Of a DNA stretch of 58,373 nt, positions 35,108 to 44,133 are shown piece after piece. Both the position numbers and the translations under genes were made by a program. The stretch is taken from NCBI GenBank assembly GCA_001768565.1, contig MEOE01000034.1, positions 1-58,373 on the forward strand. The letters run 5' to 3'. The stretch is from Bacteroidetes bacterium GWF2_33_16 (GTDB lineage Bacteria; Bacteroidota; Bacteroidia; Bacteroidales; UBA12077). Positions within the stretch are counted from its first letter, which is position 1. The number at the start of each line of letters is the position of its first letter. The notes under the pieces are model-generated. The model was not told where the DNA came from. It saw only the letters and a program-made list of their open reading frames with translations, and did no database searches.

Positions 35108-36499
35108 ATGAATTACGATTTACTAATTATAGGGAGCGGACCTGGTGGATACGTAGCTGCTATCAGGGCATCGCAATTAGGATTAAAAGTAGGCGTTGTT
35201 GAAAGAGCCGAATTAGGAGGTATATGCCTTAACTGGGGATGTATTCCAACAAAATCGCTGCTAAAAAGTGGCCAGGTTTACACCTACACACAGCATGCTG
35301 CCGATTATGGCGTTTCAATAACTGGCGATATAAAACCAGATTTCGAAAAAATGGTTCAACGTAGCAGAGCTGTAGCCGATGGAATGAGCAAGGGTATTCA
35401 GTATTTATTTAAAAAAAATAAAATTGAACATATACAAGGTTCAGGAAAATTAAAAAACAACAGTACAGTAGAAGTTACTAATAGCGAAGGCTCAGTTCAG
35501 GAAATAACTGCAAATCATATTATTATTGCTACCGGTGCTCGCTCAAAAGAGCTTCCAAACTTAAAGCAGGATGGAAAAAAGATAATTGGTTATCGACAAG
35601 CAATGACCTTGCCTAAGCAACCCAAATCGATGATAGTTGTAGGTAGTGGTGCTATTGGTAGTGAGTTTGCATTTTTCTATAATTCTATTGGTACTGAAGT
35701 TACTCTTGTTGAGTTTTTGCCAAACATTGTTCCTTTAGAAGATGATGAAGTATCAAAACAACTTGGACGCTCATTTAAAAAAGCAGGTATTAAGGTTATG
35801 GTCGATTCAACTGTTGAGTCGGTAGATACAAGTGGCGAACTCTGTAAAGCAGTTATCAAAACGAAGAAAGGCGAAGAGATTCACGAAGCCGAAATTGTTT
35901 TATCTGCTGTTGGTGTTACTCCTAACCTTGAAAATATTGGAATTGAAGAATTAGGTATTGAATTAGAAAAGGGTAAAATAAAGGTTGATGAGTATTACAG
36001 AACCAATATTGAAGGAGTTTATGCTATTGGTGACATAGTGCATGGCCCTGCACTTGCTCACGTTGCATCGGCAGAAGGAATTACCTGCGTCGAGAAGATT
36101 GCAGGATTAAACCCCGAACCAATTGATTATAAAAACATTCCTGGCTGTACTTATACATCGCCCGAAGTTGCTTCGGTAGGATTAACCGAGCAAGCGGCTA
36201 AAGATTCCGGGTTTGAAATAAAAGTTGGTAAATTCCCATTTACTGCTTCAGGAAAAGCAAGTGCTGCAGGTGAAAAAGACGGATTTGTTAAATTAATTTT
36301 CGATGCTCAGTATGGTGAGTTATTAGGAGCTCATTTAATTGGCTCAAATGTAACCGAAATGATTGCAGAGTTGGTTGTTGCAAAAAAACTAGAAACAACT
36401 GGTCACGAAATTATTAAATCGATACATCCTCACCCAACCATGTCGGAAGCTATTATGGAAGCTGCTGCTGCTGCCTATGGAGAAGTTATTCATTTATAA
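35108..36499 (+). CDS. lpdA: Dihydrolipoyl dehydrogenase (E3)
   Basis: A 463-aa FAD-dependent disulfide oxidoreductase. FAD motif GSGPGGYVAAIRA is at the N-terminus, the redox-active pair is in GGICLNWGCIPTKSLL (Cys41 and Cys46), the NAD motif GSGAIGSEFAFFYNS lies near residue 180, and the C-terminal active-site motif is HPHPTMSEAIMEA. This is the E3 component of 2-oxoacid dehydrogenase or glycine cleavage complexes; the partner genes are not in the window. It ends at a strong terminator. Confidence 0.95.
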   Translation: MNYDLLIIGSGPGGYVAAIRASQLGLKVGVVERAELGGICLNWGCIPTKSLLKSGQVYTYTQHAADYGVSITGDIKPDFEKMVQRSRAVADGMSKGIQYLFKKNKIEHIQGSGKLKNNSTVEVTNSEGSVQEITANHIIIATGARSKELPNLKQDGKKIIGYRQAMTLPKQPKSMIVVGSGAIGSEFAFFYNSIGTEVTLVEFLPNIVPLEDDEVSKQLGRSFKKAGIKVMVDSTVESVDTSGELCKAVIKTKKGEEIHEAEIVLSAVGVTPNLENIGIEELGIELEKGKIKVDEYYRTNIEGVYAIGDIVHGPALAHVASAEGITCVEKIAGLNPEPIDYKNIPGCTYTSPEVASVGLTEQAAKDSGFEIKVGKFPFTASGKASAAGEKDGFVKLIFDAQYGELLGAHLIGSNVTEMIAELVVAKKLETTGHEIIKSIHPHPTMSEAIMEAAAAAYGEVIHL

Positions 36500-36520
36500 T
36501 AAACTAGCTATGTTATTAAT

Positions 36521-36554
36521 AAAAAAGGATGAGCTAAAAAACTCATCCTTTTTT
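36521..36554. terminator. Bidirectional intrinsic terminator between lpdA and the small membrane protein gene
   Basis: AAAAAAGGATGAG pairs with CTCATCCTTTTTT around an 8-nt loop. It serves lpdA on the plus strand and the serpin/small-protein unit on the minus strand. Confidence 0.9.
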
Positions 36555-36575
36555 ATTACTGGGATCTTTTCAAAG

Positions 36576-36743
36576 TTACTTTCTTCCAATTTTTGCTGTC
36601 TCGTTGGTACTGAATAATTCTTGTCCCAGGCTACTCTGAAAAAATGAAATAGCAAAAACGATCGTTATAATAATAAAAATTATTAAAACTCCTAGATTAA
36701 GATCTCTAGGCGGCCTTTGTTTAGATGAAATAGTGCTTTTCAT
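36576..36743 (-). CDS. Small single-pass membrane protein (55 aa)
   Basis: ATG 36743 opens a 55-codon frame. It begins MKSTISSKQRPPRD, has one hydrophobic helix at about residues 18-36 (GVLIIFIIITIVFAISFF) and ends NETAKIGRK. The layout of basic N-terminus, membrane helix and polar tail is credible for a real small protein. It starts 12 bp after the stop codon of the serpin gene on the same strand and ends 21 bp before a terminator, so the two probably share a transcript. Function unknown. Confidence 0.6.
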   Translation of the reverse strand: MKSTISSKQRPPRDLNLGVLIIFIIITIVFAISFFQSSLGQELFSTNETAKIGRK

Positions 36744-36755
36744 TCAAAAAGTAGT

Positions 36756-37970
36756 TTAATTATTAATAGGTTTTTTAATAATCCCAACCGATAATACTAA
36801 GTTAGAACTATTTTCTTTAATTGCAAATAAAAATGGCTTATTAATCTGAAATTGAAAACTTTGAGTTGATTTTGGAGCCCAAAATTCATTTGATTTTGTA
36901 AAACTCAGGTTTTTATCCTGAATTTTAAAGTTTGATTGTGAAAACAAATTATCAATTCTGAAATTTTCATTATTAGTAATACCAGTAAAATCATACGTAT
37001 CTGTTATTAAAAAATCAAATGGGGAGTTTACAAGATACTTTGCCATATCAATAGATTCTGACAAATTTAATTCAGGTACTGTCAGTTCAATTTCTATCTT
37101 TTTTAAGTAGCTTATCCAATAATCCCAGATTGAAGAATTAATTAATGGTAAAATACTGTTTAAACTAGCATCCTCATTTGGCAATAACATAATCAAACTA
37201 AAACTGCTATTTGAATAAGGAATCTCAACTAGTGTAAAATAATCGTGCTTATATGTTTTGAAGTCTCCCACAACCTTTAGCACTGGTATATTAATACTAT
37301 CTGAATCATTGATTCTAAAAGCTTCCGTGGTTTTTTCTTTAAATGAATATTTGAAATTAAGATTACAGGCAAATCCATTTATCAAAAAAGATTGGGTTTG
37401 TTCACTAAAATCTCTATTTGTAAATGTTAGCTGGTTTTCTGAATTAGAACTTATCCATTCTCCAATTCGGTTATAATCTTCTGAATTTGAGAAATCTATA
37501 GAATCAACAGTCGTTTTATAAAAATAGTCACTAATGTTTTCAAAATGCGATTTAACTCCAATCAAATCCCGGAACCAAAATCCATTTACCATAATAAGCT
37601 TTTCGTCAGATAAATTCTCAATAGACTCTAAGATTCTTCTATACGAATTATTAATCTCATCTAATAAAAGATTTGAGGGATTAATATATGAATTAATAAT
37701 TTCATAGGTTGAACCTGAAGAACCGTTAAGCAATAAGTTTAGGTTTGATGCTATTTCTAATGGAGATATGATAATATTTTCATCAGATTTATTTGCTTGG
37801 GAAAGTTTTAAGAGGTCAAATCCGAAATTATTAGCAGCTCCAACAAGAACCTTATCCTGATTGGAAAGTATTATCTTATCAAAATTACTATCCATATCAT
37901 CATTTTCGCATGATGAAAGAACCAATAAAATAGCAATATATATAAATAAACATGTAATTTTAAACCTCAT
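36756..37970 (-). CDS. Serpin-family lipoprotein
   Basis: 404 aa with a lipobox (LVLSSCEND), so probably a surface or periplasmic lipoprotein. Serpin features include IISPLEIASNLNLLLNGSSGSTYEII, ANKSDENIIIS, and the C-terminal signature FQINKPFLFAIKENSSNLVLSVGII. The reactive-centre hinge, normally EEGTxAxAAT with small residues, is replaced by sequence around KNLSFTKSNEFWAPKS. It may therefore be non-inhibitory or have a very unusual loop. Bacterial serpins usually inhibit host or self-secreted serine proteases. Family call good; inhibitory activity doubtful. Confidence 0.85.
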   Translation of the reverse strand: MRFKITCLFIYIAILLVLSSCENDDMDSNFDKIILSNQDKVLVGAANNFGFDLLKLSQANKSDENIIISPLEIASNLNLLLNGSSGSTYEIINSYINPSNLLLDEINNSYRRILESIENLSDEKLIMVNGFWFRDLIGVKSHFENISDYFYKTTVDSIDFSNSEDYNRIGEWISSNSENQLTFTNRDFSEQTQSFLINGFACNLNFKYSFKEKTTEAFRINDSDSINIPVLKVVGDFKTYKHDYFTLVEIPYSNSSFSLIMLLPNEDASLNSILPLINSSIWDYWISYLKKIEIELTVPELNLSESIDMAKYLVNSPFDFLITDTYDFTGITNNENFRIDNLFSQSNFKIQDKNLSFTKSNEFWAPKSTQSFQFQINKPFLFAIKENSSNLVLSVGIIKKPINN

Positions 37971-38119
37971 AATTTTCTATTTAAAAACAATCCAGCAAAT
38001 ATAGACGCAATTTACTTAGTAAAGGTTGCTATAATAAATGAAAAAATTAACGCAACTTTTTATCAGTTATTGTCATCTAAAATAAAATAAAGTTTGAAAA
38101 GAAAACCTTTAGCAAGCTT

Positions 38120-38148
38120 TTTGTAGGAATAAATTATTCATAAATTTG
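38120..38148 (+). promoter_or_regulatory. Candidate promoter of the ECF sigma/anti-sigma operon
   Basis: TTTG (38120-38123) and TAAATTTG (38141-38148) are separated by 17 bp, close to the Bacteroidota TTTG-N19-TAnnTTTG pattern. The TTG start codon at 38167 is 18 bp downstream. Confidence 0.5.
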
Positions 38149-38166
38149 TATAAACTGACAAAATAA

Positions 38167-38718
38167 TTGGATAATCTTCCTGAAATAATAAATGCTTGTA
38201 TAAAGGGCGAAAGAATTGCTCAAAAAAGGCTATATCAGATATTTGCTGATAAAATGTATGGCGTATGTATGCGCTATGCAGCCAATGAAGATGAAGCAAA
38301 AGATATTTTACAGGATGGTTTTATTAAAGTGTTTTTACATTTGAATCAGTTTAATTTTAAAGGTTCTTTCGAAGGTTGGGTTAGGCGAATTATTGTAAAT
38401 ACAGCTCTTGAAAAATTCAGAGATAAAAATTATTTATTTGCTGTAAGCATGTCACAAAACTATGAATCAGGCGATTCTGAGTACGATCACATTTTAAGTG
38501 AGCTATCGGCAAATGATTTGTTAAATCTGATTCAGGAATTGTCGCCTCAATATCGTATGGTTTTTAACCTATATGCAATTGAAGGCTATTCGCATAAAGA
38601 AATAGGTGAGATAATGAATATCAAGGAAGGTACATCAAAATCAAACTTATCAAGAGCCAGAGAAATATTAAAAGAAAAAGTGTCTAAACATTATGGTGTT
38701 ACAGTAAATATTAGTTAA
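38167..38718 (+). CDS. ECF-type RNA polymerase sigma factor paired with a dual-membrane anti-sigma factor
   Basis: 183 aa. Region 2 has DEAKDILQDGFIKVFLHL and FEGWVRRIIVNTALEKFRD. Region 4 has LSPQYRMVFNLYAIEGYSHKEIGEIMNIKEGTSKSNLSRARE. The only usable start is TTG 38167 (MDNLPEI), because a stop codon directly precedes it in frame. Its stop overlaps the ATG of the next gene (TAATG), so the two are translationally coupled. The cognate regulator is the downstream protein. The arrangement matches the sigma factor/Dma pair known in Bacteroides. Confidence 0.92.
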   Translation: MDNLPEIINACIKGERIAQKRLYQIFADKMYGVCMRYAANEDEAKDILQDGFIKVFLHLNQFNFKGSFEGWVRRIIVNTALEKFRDKNYLFAVSMSQNYESGDSEYDHILSELSANDLLNLIQELSPQYRMVFNLYAIEGYSHKEIGEIMNIKEGTSKSNLSRAREILKEKVSKHYGVTVNIS

Positions 38719-40094
38719 TGAGAGAGCAGAATTCAGATATAGATCAAATTTTCAAGAATAACCTCGGTAATTATCGTGTAAAGGCTCCTATGGATGTATG
38801 GGATAATATTGAAGATCAATTAAATAAACAATCAACAACAAAACGAAGCGCATTAATAAAATATGTTGCTGCAGCAAGTATTGCCCTAATTGCTGTATCG
38901 GCAACAGTTTTTACTTTTTATAAAATTGATAATTCTGTTATTTCAACTCAAACCAAATATGCTATTGAAACAATTACAGAAGAAAACAATTCTAGTTTAC
39001 TTTCTGAGAATAATCAACCGGCTAATGTTTTGAATCAATCAATAAGCAAAAAAGATAATTTAGAAAATGAAATCCAGTCTTCTGAGCTAGCAAAAATAAA
39101 TAAGCCTTTCGAACCAGAACAAGAACAAGCTCAAGCCAGAACTGAAGATTTTACTGAAAAACTTAAATCCAGACCAATAATTTTTGCAGGATTAAGTAGA
39201 AAACCCGTTTTAAAGGATTCAAAAACACCTATTAATTTCCAGTTGAATGAAATAGCTAATTTGGATATTAATACAGATATACAAACAAAACAAGAAGTAA
39301 AAACCAAAGGAAGATGGAGCATAGGAGGAGATTTTGCACCATCCTATTCATATAGGTATTTGAATAGCTCAGAAAAAAATCAAGAAAATATAACTTATTT
39401 CAATACAGTTGAAAACCCTGTTTCAACTTTTTCTGGAGGCTTAAATATTCAATACAGAGTATTTAACAGGCTAACTGTTCAAACCGGAGTTTATTATGCT
39501 CAAATGGGTCAAAGTATTGGAAATATGATTATTTATGATAATAAATCATACGACATGGCTGCACCCTCGTACAAGGATAATTTTGTAAGTTCATTCACAT
39601 TATCTAATTCAATTGGGAATATTGATATTAGCTCAAAATATGTGATTATTGACAAAACCAATATCAGAATTAATACCGATTCGGATAGCAAATACTTCTT
39701 TGACCCCAACGATCCAACACTTAATGAACTAGAATCAAGTATTCAACAAAACTTCGAATATATTGATATACCACTTATATTTAGGTATAAAATCATTGAC
39801 AAAAAAGTTGATTTTAATATAATCGCCGGTGCCAGTGCCAGTCTACTTATTGGAAATCAGGTATATTTAGTAATTAATGATACAGAGAAAAACATTGGAA
39901 AAACCAAAGGAATAAGAGAAACAAACTATACAGGAAATTTTGGCTTAGGAATTGAATTTCCATTGATTTACAATTTGAAATTCAGACTTGAACCATCCTT
40001 TAAATATTATCTAAATGCTATAAACCCTAATACCGAAATTGAATCTCACCCCTATTCATTCTCTGTATTCTCAGGTTTTTGTTTATCTTTATAA
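38718..40094 (+). CDS. Probable dual-membrane-spanning anti-sigma factor (anti-sigma domain, inner-membrane helix, linker, outer-membrane barrel)
   Basis: 458 aa. Residues 1-45 are cytoplasmic and contain APMDVWDNIEDQL, typical of Bacteroidota anti-sigma N-termini. One inner-membrane helix is at about 47-68. A flexible, Gln/Glu/Lys-rich periplasmic linker spans about 70-195. The C-terminal 260 residues resemble a PorT/OMP_b-brl-type beta barrel (GRWSIGGDFAPSYSYRY, LNIQYRVFNRLTVQTGVYYAQMG, GIEFPLIYNLKFRLEPSFKYYLN) and end in GFCLSL. A protein of this layout would cross both membranes. Dual-membrane anti-sigma factors (Dma) that control vesiculation have been described in Bacteroides thetaiotaomicron. 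Assignment to that class is from architecture and coupling to the sigma gene. Confidence 0.8.
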   Translation: MREQNSDIDQIFKNNLGNYRVKAPMDVWDNIEDQLNKQSTTKRSALIKYVAAASIALIAVSATVFTFYKIDNSVISTQTKYAIETITEENNSSLLSENNQPANVLNQSISKKDNLENEIQSSELAKINKPFEPEQEQAQARTEDFTEKLKSRPIIFAGLSRKPVLKDSKTPINFQLNEIANLDINTDIQTKQEVKTKGRWSIGGDFAPSYSYRYLNSSEKNQENITYFNTVENPVSTFSGGLNIQYRVFNRLTVQTGVYYAQMGQSIGNMIIYDNKSYDMAAPSYKDNFVSSFTLSNSIGNIDISSKYVIIDKTNIRINTDSDSKYFFDPNDPTLNELESSIQQNFEYIDIPLIFRYKIIDKKVDFNIIAGASASLLIGNQVYLVINDTEKNIGKTKGIRETNYTGNFGLGIEFPLIYNLKFRLEPSFKYYLNAINPNTEIESHPYSFSVFSGFCLSL

Positions 40095-40183
40095 GCTAAG
40101 ATTTAGCTATAATTTCAACTATTTTTATAAGCATTGAGCGAATAATTTGTTATTAAATTATTGTATTTATATAAATATATACT

Positions 40184-41197
40184 ATGATTAAGAATCAGGA
40201 AAAACATCGAATTTTTAAATGGAACAAGTGGATTATAACGAGTATATCCATTGCTTTTTTGTTCTTTACAATTATTGTTTTTAGTTATTTTAAAACAGGT
40301 AATGACTCAACTGATGGTGAATACTCGCTGATGTTTCAGAGAAAATATTCAGTTTTCGCTCTAAACCTTCCTGAACAATTGACTTTTGCAGGAGAAAAAG
40401 TACCACTTGAGTATTTTGATGTACGCGAATCTCTTGATAGAGAGCTTTTAATAAATACTTACTGGCAATCACAAACACTTTTATTTATGAAAAGAGCCAA
40501 GCGGTATTTTCCTGAAATAGAAGAGATATTAAGAAAGAATGGTATACCTGATGATTTTAAATACCTTGTTTTGGCTGAAAGTGATTTAATGAATCAGGTA
40601 TCGCCTGCAGGTGCAGTTGGAATTTGGCAACTACTCAAAGGTACTGCCGAAGATTATGGCCTTGAGGTAAACGATATTGTAGATGAAAGATATCATTTTG
40701 AAAAATCAGCTAATGCTGCCTGTAAATTTATTAACGATTCAAAAAATCTTTTTGGTAGTTGGACAATGGCTGCAGCAGCATATAATATTGGACGAAGAGG
40801 ACTGGCCCGACAAGTTAACCGCCAACATCAATCTAACTATTATGATTTGTTGTTTAATGATGAAACCTCACGATATATATTCAGGTTACTTGCTATAAAA
40901 TTAATTCTTGAAAATCCTGAGGAATATGGATTTCATCTCCGTGAAAAAGATCTATACCAACCTATACCTACATTTGAAGTTAAGGTTGATACATCAATCT
41001 CAAACATGGCATTATTTGCACAAAAGTTTGAGATCAATTATAAAATGTTAAAGTATTTTAATCCTTGGTTGCGTGATACATTGCTTACAAACAAGAATAG
41101 AAAAGAATATTTTATAAAAATTCCAGAAAAAGGATATAGAAGTTATTCAAAGATTATAGATCAAATCGAAATTGATACTACCTTTGTAAAGAACTAA
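40184..41197 (+). CDS. Membrane-bound lytic transglycosylase (SLT domain)
   Basis: 337 aa. An N-terminal membrane anchor spans about residues 18-38. A lysozyme-like SLT domain is at about 95-230, with the catalytic Glu in FKYLVLAESDLMNQVSPAGAVGIWQLL, followed by AAAAYNIGRRGL. The C-terminal region (IPTFEVKVDTSISNMALFAQKFEINYKMLKYFNPWL) resembles a diverged LysM-like segment, so the protein is MltD-like. It cleaves peptidoglycan strands to anhydro-muropeptides in the periplasm. uvrA follows after 25 bp. Confidence 0.88.
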   Translation: MIKNQEKHRIFKWNKWIITSISIAFLFFTIIVFSYFKTGNDSTDGEYSLMFQRKYSVFALNLPEQLTFAGEKVPLEYFDVRESLDRELLINTYWQSQTLLFMKRAKRYFPEIEEILRKNGIPDDFKYLVLAESDLMNQVSPAGAVGIWQLLKGTAEDYGLEVNDIVDERYHFEKSANAACKFINDSKNLFGSWTMAAAAYNIGRRGLARQVNRQHQSNYYDLLFNDETSRYIFRLLAIKLILENPEEYGFHLREKDLYQPIPTFEVKVDTSISNMALFAQKFEINYKMLKYFNPWLRDTLLTNKNRKEYFIKIPEKGYRSYSKIIDQIEIDTTFVKN

Positions 41198-41210
41198 ATG
41201 AACTACAAAA

Positions 41211-41225
41211 AGGAGCTTTGTCTTG
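41211..41225 (+). promoter_or_regulatory. Shine-Dalgarno sequence deciding a TTG start for uvrA
   Basis: AGGAG at 41211-41215 lies 7 nt before TTG 41223. A strong Shine-Dalgarno sequence is rare in this window and supports the non-ATG start. Confidence 0.6.
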
Positions 41226-44081
41226 AATAGCGAAAATAATCAACTTATTGATTTGGTCTCTGAACAAACATCAGAAGTTACAGTACTTGGAGCAAGAGTA
41301 CATAATTTAAAAAATATTGATGTTACCATTCCACGAAACAAGTTAGTGGTAATTACTGGGTTAAGTGGTAGCGGCAAATCGTCACTTGCATTTGATACTA
41401 TTTATGCAGAAGGGCAACGTAGATATATTGAAACTCTTTCGGCCTATGCTCGTCAGTTTTTAGGAAATATGGAACGACCCGATGTAGATCAAATAACAGG
41501 ATTAAGTCCTGTAATATCAATCGAACAAAAGACAACCAACAAAAATCCACGATCAACCGTTGGTACAGTTACTGAAATTTACGATTTTCTCCGATTGCTT
41601 TTTGCACGTGCATCCGATGCATATTCGCACAGCACAGGTGAAAAAATGGTTAAATATACCGATGATCAAATAATCCAGCTTATAATCGAAAAATTTAACG
41701 AAAAGAACATTTTTATTTTGGCACCAGTTGTTCAGGGTCGTAAAGGACATTACAAAGAACTTTTTGAGCAAATACGTAAAAAAGGATTTATATATGCCCG
41801 AATAAATGGTGAAATTAAAGAATTGGTGCATGGTTTAAAACTCGATAGGTACAAAACTCATTTTGTAGAAACAGTAATTGATAAACTCAAAGTAAGTGAA
41901 AAGGATATAACAAGGCTAAAAAGAACTGTTCAAACAGCAATGGATCATGGTAAAGGTATACTAATGGTCATGGAAAAGGATAAAGGAGAAATAAAGTACT
42001 TTAGCCGTAAATTAATGTGTCCTACAACCGGAATATCATATAACGAGCCAGCTCCACATACCTTTTCGTTTAATTCGCCACAGGGTGCATGCCCAACATG
42101 CAGCGGACTAGGAACTGTAAGCGAAATAGATGTTAAAAAGATAATTCCTGATACAAACATTAGTATTAAAAACGGGGGAATATTACCCCTAGGGAAATAT
42201 AAAAACATTCTCATTTTCTGGCAACTGGAAGCTATTGCAGCAAAATACAAGTTTACACTCGATTCTCCAATAAAAGATATTCCAGAAACAGCGCTCAATA
42301 TTATTCTTTATGGATCCGATGAGTCATTCAAACTCATAAATACTCCATTGGGCATGTCATCGAATTACTTTCTAAATTTCGAAGGAATTATTAATTACAT
42401 TGGTAATTACCAAACCGATAGTTCTTCGGAAGAAGGAAAAAATTGGACTGATCAATATGTTAAAAAAGTAACCTGTCCCGAATGTAAAGGCACAAGACTA
42501 AAAAAAGAATCGCTTTTCTTTAAGATAGCTGATAAAAATATATCCGAATTATCAGAGATGGATATCGATTTGTTGTATCAATGGTTTTCGAATATTGAAC
42601 CACAGTTAACAGACAAACAAAAACTAATCGCCCGCGATGTTATAAAAGAGATTCGGGAACGATTATCATTTTTACTCGATGTAGGATTAAATTACTTATC
42701 GTTGAATAGAACATCACGAAGTCTTTCGGGAGGAGAAAGTCAGCGAATACGTTTAGCTACACAGGTTGGTTCCAAATTGGTTAATGTGCTTTATATTCTC
42801 GATGAGCCAAGTATTGGGCTGCATCAGCGCGATAATCAAAAACTTATCAACTCACTTAAACAGCTTCGCGATACAGGAAACTCTGTAATTGTTGTTGAGC
42901 ACGATAAAGAAATGATTTTATCGGCCGATTATATTGTTGATATGGGTCCGAAAGCCGGACGACATGGAGGTAAAGTTGTAGCAGCAGGTACTCCCAACGA
43001 AATACTGAAATCTTCAACCTTAACATCCGACTATTTAAATCACAGAAAAAGTATTGAAGTTCCAAAAGAGCGACGTAAAGGAAATGGAAAAAGCATTATC
43101 ATTAAAGGAGCACGTGGACATAACCTGAAAAATATAACAGTTGAATTCCCCCTTGGATTGTTTATCTGCATTACAGGCGTTTCAGGTAGTGGTAAATCAT
43201 CATTAATAAATGAAACCTTACACCCAATTCTTAGCAAACATTTTTATCGTTCAAATGCAAGCCCACTTGAATTTGAGTCAATTGAAGGATTAAAAAATAT
43301 AGATAAAGTAATTGAAGTCGATCAATCACCATTAGGAAGAACACCCCGATCAAATCCAGCAACATACACAGGTGTTTTTACTGATATTCGAAAATTATTT
43401 GAGCAAACACCAGAATCAAAAATACGAGGATACAAAGCAGGTCGTTTTTCATTTAATGTAAAAGGAGGACGTTGCGAAACATGCCAGGGAGCAGGGTTAC
43501 AAACAATTGAGATGAATTTTTTGCCCGATGTATATGTACATTGTAAAGACTGTAATGGAAAACGATATAATCGTGAAACTCTTGAGGTAAAGTTTAAGGG
43601 AAAATCAATAAGTGACGTTCTGGATATGACTATTAATCAATCTCTCGAGTTTTTTCAGCAAGTGCCATCAATTAAACAAAAAATAAAAGCACTCCAGGAG
43701 GTAGGTTTAGGATATATAACATTAGGTCAAGCATCGACAACACTTTCTGGAGGAGAATCACAACGTGTTAAGCTTGCTACTGAGCTTGCCAAACGAAGCA
43801 CTGGTAACACATTATATATACTTGATGAACCAACAACCGGATTGCATTTTGAGGATACCCGAATTTTACTAATTGTTTTGAATAGCCTGGTTGATAAGGG
43901 AAATTCAATTATTGTGATTGAACACAATATGGATGTTATAAAAATGGCCGATTACATAATTGATATGGGCAAGGAAGGAGGACGAAATGGTGGCGAAGTG
44001 TTGTGCACAGGAACTCCTGAAGATATCTGTCTAAATAAGCAGAGTTATACTTCTCCCTTTTTAGTTAAAGAACTTTTATAG
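41223..44081 (+). CDS. uvrA: Excinuclease ABC subunit A
   Basis: 952 aa, full length. Two ABC ATPase units are present: Walker A GLSGSGKSS (near residue 45) and GVSGSGKSS (near residue 655), with signature motifs LSGGESQRIRLATQ and LSGGESQRVKLATE. Zinc-finger modules include CPTCSGLG and CETCQGAG/CKDCNGKR. The insert with CPECKGTRL is also present. UvrA recognises DNA damage and loads UvrB in nucleotide excision repair. The start is TTG 41223 with an AGGAG 7 nt upstream. Confidence 0.96.
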   Translation: MNSENNQLIDLVSEQTSEVTVLGARVHNLKNIDVTIPRNKLVVITGLSGSGKSSLAFDTIYAEGQRRYIETLSAYARQFLGNMERPDVDQITGLSPVISIEQKTTNKNPRSTVGTVTEIYDFLRLLFARASDAYSHSTGEKMVKYTDDQIIQLIIEKFNEKNIFILAPVVQGRKGHYKELFEQIRKKGFIYARINGEIKELVHGLKLDRYKTHFVETVIDKLKVSEKDITRLKRTVQTAMDHGKGILMVMEKDKGEIKYFSRKLMCPTTGISYNEPAPHTFSFNSPQGACPTCSGLGTVSEIDVKKIIPDTNISIKNGGILPLGKYKNILIFWQLEAIAAKYKFTLDSPIKDIPETALNIILYGSDESFKLINTPLGMSSNYFLNFEGIINYIGNYQTDSSSEEGKNWTDQYVKKVTCPECKGTRLKKESLFFKIADKNISELSEMDIDLLYQWFSNIEPQLTDKQKLIARDVIKEIRERLSFLLDVGLNYLSLNRTSRSLSGGESQRIRLATQVGSKLVNVLYILDEPSIGLHQRDNQKLINSLKQLRDTGNSVIVVEHDKEMILSADYIVDMGPKAGRHGGKVVAAGTPNEILKSSTLTSDYLNHRKSIEVPKERRKGNGKSIIIKGARGHNLKNITVEFPLGLFICITGVSGSGKSSLINETLHPILSKHFYRSNASPLEFESIEGLKNIDKVIEVDQSPLGRTPRSNPATYTGVFTDIRKLFEQTPESKIRGYKAGRFSFNVKGGRCETCQGAGLQTIEMNFLPDVYVHCKDCNGKRYNRETLEVKFKGKSISDVLDMTINQSLEFFQQVPSIKQKIKALQEVGLGYITLGQASTTLSGGESQRVKLATELAKRSTGNTLYILDEPTTGLHFEDTRILLIVLNSLVDKGNSIIVIEHNMDVIKMADYIIDMGKEGGRNGGEVLCTGTPEDICLNKQSYTSPFLVKELL

Positions 44082-44133
44082 ATATTAAATAAAAAAGTGT
44101 ATTTTAGTAAATCAACTTTATAAATTGAAAACT

